Assembly: GCA_002435745.1 (NCBI GenBank)
Contig: DIWT01000009.1
Coordinates: 1 to 54,341 of the forward strand
Direction: 5' to 3'
Source: a bacterium UBP15_UBA6099
GTDB lineage: Bacteria; UBP15; UBA6099
Length of the DNA stretch: 54,341 bases
This document shows positions 50,860 through 54,341 of the stretch, in pieces (the first letter of the stretch is position 1; every line of letters starts with the position of its first letter). The position numbers and the translations under genes were made by a program. The notes below the pieces were generated by a model. That model was not told the origin of the DNA, searched no databases, and worked only from the letters and a program-made list of their open reading frames with translations.

Positions 50860-51966
50860 ATGAAGTATGTTAATAGACACAAAAGTGATGATAATCTTGG
50901 TGATTATTCATATTGCCTACAAAGTGCAAAAGCATTTTACGATAATTACGAATATGACAATGCGTTACAGCTTTTAAATCAAGCCGTTTGTTTGAAACCG
51001 GATGATCCAGAAGCTTATTCTATACGTGGCTTTATATATAGTATAAAAGGGGATATTGACAGCGCAATACAGGTCTTGACGATAGCTATCCGTTTGAAAC
51101 CGGATTATGCTGTTGCTTATTACCAACGTGGTATTGCTTTTTACGCAAAAGGAGACGTTGACAATGCGTTACAGGATTATACTCAAGCAATTCGTTTCAA
51201 GCCGGATGCTGCTGAAGCTTATCTTGAACGTGGGATTGCTTTTTATTTAGCCAAAAACGATTGCGTAAGCGCAATACGGGATATTACGCAAGCCATTCTT
51301 ATTAAACCCGAATTTGCTGAAGCTTATAAAAATCGTGGTTTTTCTTTTTATAAAACGGGAGACTATGACAGCGCGATACAGGATTTGACGCAGGCTATCC
51401 GCTTGAAACCAGATTTTGCTGTTGCATATTTCCAAAGAGGTACTGCTTTTCATAACAAGGGAGACTATGAAAGTGCGATACAGGATTACACGCAAGCCAT
51501 TTGTTTGAAACCGGATTTTACAGAAGCTTTTTCTCAACGAGAACTTGCGTATCAGGAAATAGGTGGCTCCGAATCGTCACGTAGAGAAGCTGATCGATGC
51601 GCTGAGGCGAAAGCAAACAAGATAACCGATGAAGTTCGTAGCACAGAAGATAAAGACACAATAATGATTTGGTTTGTTGATAAAGCAGGGAGAAAGGCAA
51701 GCTTAAAGGTTATTCCATGCGGAGTTAATTTGATTGAACAATTTCGAAGTTACGCATTTCAAAATGGCTGTGGCACTGAGTCGGCAATCGCTGAAAAGCT
51801 GTCTCAAGAAGATGATTTTAATCTAATGGCCATATCTATGGGGGCAGAAGAACCACTCCAAATAGAACATTTTGATTCTAACGAACTGGATGACCTTGAG
51901 CGAATATCTGATGCGTACAAGAAAGCGGTACATTTAAAAATAAGGATAGGTAAAGCCAGTGGTTAA
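50860..51966 (+). CDS. TPR-repeat protein
   Basis: A 368-residue protein. Residues about 17-225 are six or more 34-residue TPR units with strong repetition (A..Y..RG.AFY.KGD.D.AIQD.TQAI.LKPD), also visible as 102-base DNA repeats. A polar linker and a C-terminal domain of about 120 residues (IMIWFVDKAGRKASLKVIP...) follow that I do not recognise. TPRs bind other proteins, so it may be a scaffold for its neighbours. It starts 57 bases after the phosphatase stop. Confidence 0.85.
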   Translation: MKYVNRHKSDDNLGDYSYCLQSAKAFYDNYEYDNALQLLNQAVCLKPDDPEAYSIRGFIYSIKGDIDSAIQVLTIAIRLKPDYAVAYYQRGIAFYAKGDVDNALQDYTQAIRFKPDAAEAYLERGIAFYLAKNDCVSAIRDITQAILIKPEFAEAYKNRGFSFYKTGDYDSAIQDLTQAIRLKPDFAVAYFQRGTAFHNKGDYESAIQDYTQAICLKPDFTEAFSQRELAYQEIGGSESSRREADRCAEAKANKITDEVRSTEDKDTIMIWFVDKAGRKASLKVIPCGVNLIEQFRSYAFQNGCGTESAIAEKLSQEDDFNLMAISMGAEEPLQIEHFDSNELDDLERISDAYKKAVHLKIRIGKASG

Positions 51967-52134
51967 CTGCGATATGACATTAACAATAATGCATAAATTA
52001 TCCACATCCTTGGGATATATGGCAAAATGGGTTTTCGTCTTCGGAGGTTCAGGCGTTTTCAATGAAAACCTTTCTACTTTCGCAGATTGAGAGATGGTTG
52101 AAGACAATTCAGAAGTAGATATGGAGAATCTTGC

Positions 52135-53052
52135 ATGAAACAATTTATAAACAATAAATTAAAAGAAATATTTGCTGACTTCAAAAGAGATGCCGATCAA
52201 AAAGGGTGCCTTTGCGAACTGAAAGGTACGAATTTTCAAGGTGGCCGTATACCAGATTATAAGAATGCTTTTGTGCAGAGGTATTATTTGCTCAGGTTCT
52301 TTCCTGCATACTTGGCAGAGTATTACTTGATGTATGATAAACTTTTTAGTATTGAGTTTCTTTCTCCACCATTCAACGTTCTTTCAATCGGAGCGGGATG
52401 CTTTGTGGATTATTATGGATTGCATTTTGCCAAAGAGGAACGAAAGGATTATTCCCTGATTGATTACACAGGGATTGATTCTATAGATTGGCATTATAAA
52501 GGCAAGATAATTAAGCAAGATAGAGCAAGGTTTTTACACTACAATATTTCTGAATTATATGCTTTCGCAAAACACCTACCCGACACAAAGCATAATATAA
52601 TTGTATTTCCCAAATCCATAGGTGAGTTTACGCCTGTAGAGTTTGGTTGTTTGAAAAGTCTTTTTAAAGAGAGCAATTTAGAAAAAAGCAAAATGTGTCT
52701 GATGTCATCTCTGAGAAGCGAAGATAACTGTAACGACGTAGATAGAAGGAGAATAGGTGAGTTGACTAATATTCTAATAAAATACCGGGGCTACAGATGT
52801 CAGGATGACATAAATAAAGTTTATGAAATGCCACAAAATCAGCCTAATAATCCCAATAACTATATAGGAAAGGAAGTTCGGGGTTGGGATTATGACAATA
52901 CAGTTTGTAAAAATGTTAGGAATACTTTAGCCAAGTGCAAAAAGCATCAAGATAATTGTGTGGAATATGATAGTGACTGCATTCAGCTTAACAGAAATCC
53001 AATACTGAAGACATCATATATGAAATACCAGATACTTCGTTTTGAAAGATAA
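52135..53052 (+). CDS. Putative SAM-dependent methyltransferase-like protein
   Basis: A 305-residue protein. The glycine motif VLSIGAGCFVDYYGL (82-96) and YTGIDSIDW (111-119) resemble motifs I and II of class I methyltransferases, and IIVFPKSIGEF sits where motif IV would be. The C-terminal third has many Cys/Asn (NQPNNPNNYIG, CKKHQDNCVEYDSDC) and no known match. The substrate cannot be guessed. It lies 168 bases after the TPR gene and just before the DUF1848 gene, on the same strand. Confidence 0.5.
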   Translation: MKQFINNKLKEIFADFKRDADQKGCLCELKGTNFQGGRIPDYKNAFVQRYYLLRFFPAYLAEYYLMYDKLFSIEFLSPPFNVLSIGAGCFVDYYGLHFAKEERKDYSLIDYTGIDSIDWHYKGKIIKQDRARFLHYNISELYAFAKHLPDTKHNIIVFPKSIGEFTPVEFGCLKSLFKESNLEKSKMCLMSSLRSEDNCNDVDRRRIGELTNILIKYRGYRCQDDINKVYEMPQNQPNNPNNYIGKEVRGWDYDNTVCKNVRNTLAKCKKHQDNCVEYDSDCIQLNRNPILKTSYMKYQILRFER

Positions 53053-53092
53053 TGGAATGTATTTAAAGATCAAAAAAGGATAACATGAAACA

Positions 53093-54139
53093 ATGAAATG
53101 GCCATCAGTTAAAATAGAAACAACAGATGGAATGAAAAGCGGAATAGCTCCTCAGATAATTTCAGCGAGCCGTGCAACGGATATACCGGCTTTTCATGCT
53201 GAATGGTTTGCAAAAAGGTTGGATGCTGGATATGTTCGATGGGTAAATCCGTTCAACCAAGAATCCCAGTATATTTCTTTGATGGATCCAAAAGTCATTG
53301 TGTTTTGGAGCAAGAACCCTGCGCCTATGATTCCGCATCTTGCGAAATTGGACAAGAGGAACATTTCGTATTATTTTCAATTCACGGTAAATGACTACGA
53401 TAAAGATGATCTTGAACCGAGAGTGCCGCCACTTGATGAACGAATTAAAACATTTAAGAAGCTTTCAAAACAAATAGGAAAAGAAAAGGTTATATGGCGG
53501 TTCGATCCGCTAATTCTAACAGAAAATATTTCTGTGCGGCATATACTGAATAAAATTAAAAAAGTTGGAGAGGCTTTGCATCCGTATACTGAAAAGCTTG
53601 TTTTTAGCTTTGCGGACATATCTTCATATGCAAAAGTAATGCGGAAACTCCAATCTGCCGGTATCAATTATAAAGAGTTCACAAATGATGAGATGAATGA
53701 AATTGCAAAAGGGATAAGCCAACTAAATAACAGTTGGAGCATTAAGATAGCTACATGCGCCGAGAAGATCAATCTTGATGAATTCGGAATTGAACATAAC
53801 AAGTGTATTGATGATGACCTGATTATGAGAATCACAAACAATGACAATCAATTGTTAGGACTTCTTGGCCGAGACACATGTCGCCAAACGGATATGTTTA
53901 CAAGCACTATATCAAAGAAAAAAACGATCAAGGACAAAGGACAGCGTCTTGAATGCGGTTGTATAATAAGCAAAGACATAGGCCAATACAACACCTGCTT
54001 TCATCTTTGTCGCTATTGCTATGCAAATATTTCGGAAAAAGCAGTGATAAAGAATTGCGATTCTCTTGATACGTCAACTGATTCGATTATACGCAATCGA
54101 AAAGAAGAAGCAGAGCAGAGAGAAGACGAGACAGGATAA
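53093..54139 (+). CDS. DUF1848 protein with a C-terminal radical-SAM-like cysteine motif
   Basis: A 348-residue protein. SASRATDIPAFHAEWF and VNPFNQ near the start, VIVFWSKNPAP and WRFDPLIL later are DUF1848 hallmarks. Near the C-terminus C302-FHL-C306-RY-C309-Y forms a CX3CX2C motif, the signature that in radical SAM enzymes binds a [4Fe-4S] cluster but normally lies near the N-terminus. Two further cysteines (C288, C290) precede it. An enzymatic role in RNA or protein modification is possible but not shown. The first ATG here (ATGAAACAATGA) stops at once; the used ATG overlaps it. Confidence 0.8.
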   Translation: MKWPSVKIETTDGMKSGIAPQIISASRATDIPAFHAEWFAKRLDAGYVRWVNPFNQESQYISLMDPKVIVFWSKNPAPMIPHLAKLDKRNISYYFQFTVNDYDKDDLEPRVPPLDERIKTFKKLSKQIGKEKVIWRFDPLILTENISVRHILNKIKKVGEALHPYTEKLVFSFADISSYAKVMRKLQSAGINYKEFTNDEMNEIAKGISQLNNSWSIKIATCAEKINLDEFGIEHNKCIDDDLIMRITNNDNQLLGLLGRDTCRQTDMFTSTISKKKTIKDKGQRLECGCIISKDIGQYNTCFHLCRYCYANISEKAVIKNCDSLDTSTDSIIRNRKEEAEQREDETG

Positions 54140-54341
54140 TCCGTTCTGCTTCCTTTGGAATTTTGTATATGCGGCAATTGCCCCAAAGGAGACCAAAAGG
54201 AGTCCAGCCGTGTGCAAAAAATGGACGAGAAACTGCTGTTTCAGAAATGCGGCAATTCGAGGCATGACAAGTAAATAACCGCATGAATAAAGAAGTTTAT
54301 AGTTACTAATAAGTATATTAGTAAGTAGACATAAAAAAGAA
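54140..54341. other. Window end without a supportable gene
   Basis: About 200 AT-rich bases. A GTG after AAAGGAG near 54200 opens only about 22 residues. I see no gene starting here. Confidence 0.5.

Noticed and set aside
54200..54275. A small CDS starting with GTG near the window end
   Set aside because: Only about 22 residues before a stop and no conserved feature.
1..54341. CRISPR array, tRNA, rRNA or riboswitch
   Set aside because: The repeats seen are palindromes or large units and not regularly spaced short direct repeats. No cloverleaf with a CCA end or known riboswitch core was recognised by eye.

Overview
The window looks like chromosomal DNA from a GC-rich, Gram-negative bacterium. 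Evidence for this is an LptC-like lipopolysaccharide-transport protein, a lipoprotein with a lipobox, a complete F-type ATP synthase operon, two secreted family 2 glycoside hydrolases and class I (Fe-S) fumarase. The ordinary genes are core genes in dense, translationally coupled operons. The mixture (polysaccharide-acting GH2 enzymes, a UroD-like protein, long 3'-end palindromes, LarB/LarE) would suit an uncultivated carbohydrate-degrading lineage, perhaps near the PVC group or a candidate phylum. That placement is a guess. No rRNA, tRNA, CRISPR array or transposase gene was found.

Layout. 0.3-13.7 kb (minus strand): an RhlE-type helicase, then, reading leftwards from 13.7 kb, icd, the two fumarase subunits, a phosphohexomutase and atpZ-I-B-E-F-H-A-G-D-C. 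13.75-16.3 kb (minus): a hybrid sensor kinase with a degenerate receiver domain, divergent from moeA (plus). 17.9-19.3 kb: two AT-rich orphan ORFs, each bracketed by the same inverted repeat, in tandem. 19.6-28.4 kb: an ABC-F ATPase, a DUF1611/dipeptide-epimerase pair (probably the DgcN-DgcA D-glutamate pathway), a large GH2 protein and a UroD-like protein. 28.4-30.5 kb: dispersed hairpin repeats around an orphan anchored protein. 30.5-32.1 kb: larE-larB. 32.2-42.4 kb: an eleven-gene minus-strand run, much of it with ATGA stop-start overlaps (polyprenyl glycosylphosphotransferase, glycerate kinase, GT2, lptC, RDD protein, lysA, lipoprotein, cca, M50 protease, scpA, scpB).

42.4-54.3 kb is accessory DNA. 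It holds a hairpin cluster, a PIN toxin/antitoxin-like pair, a 306-bp tandem array of palindromes, and an AT-rich three-gene island with its own strong promoter and near-matching inverted repeats at both ends: a cytosolic protein, a four-helix membrane protein overlapping it by ATGA, and a HEPN-like protein. A second GH2 enzyme, an orphan copy of the antitoxin-like gene with a toxin tail remnant, and an AT-rich group (metallophosphatase, TPR protein, methyltransferase-like protein, DUF1848 protein) follow.

The best candidates for something undescribed are: (1) the 44.4-46.9 kb three-gene island, whose first two genes have the layout of phage lambda RexA/RexB; (2) the dispersed palindromes whose arms vary in a compensatory way and which assemble into three-hairpin composites; (3) the inverted-repeat-bounded ORF cassettes at 17.9-19.3 kb, whose repeat also carries a ribosome-binding site and start codon; and (4) an atpG gene with no canonical start codon.
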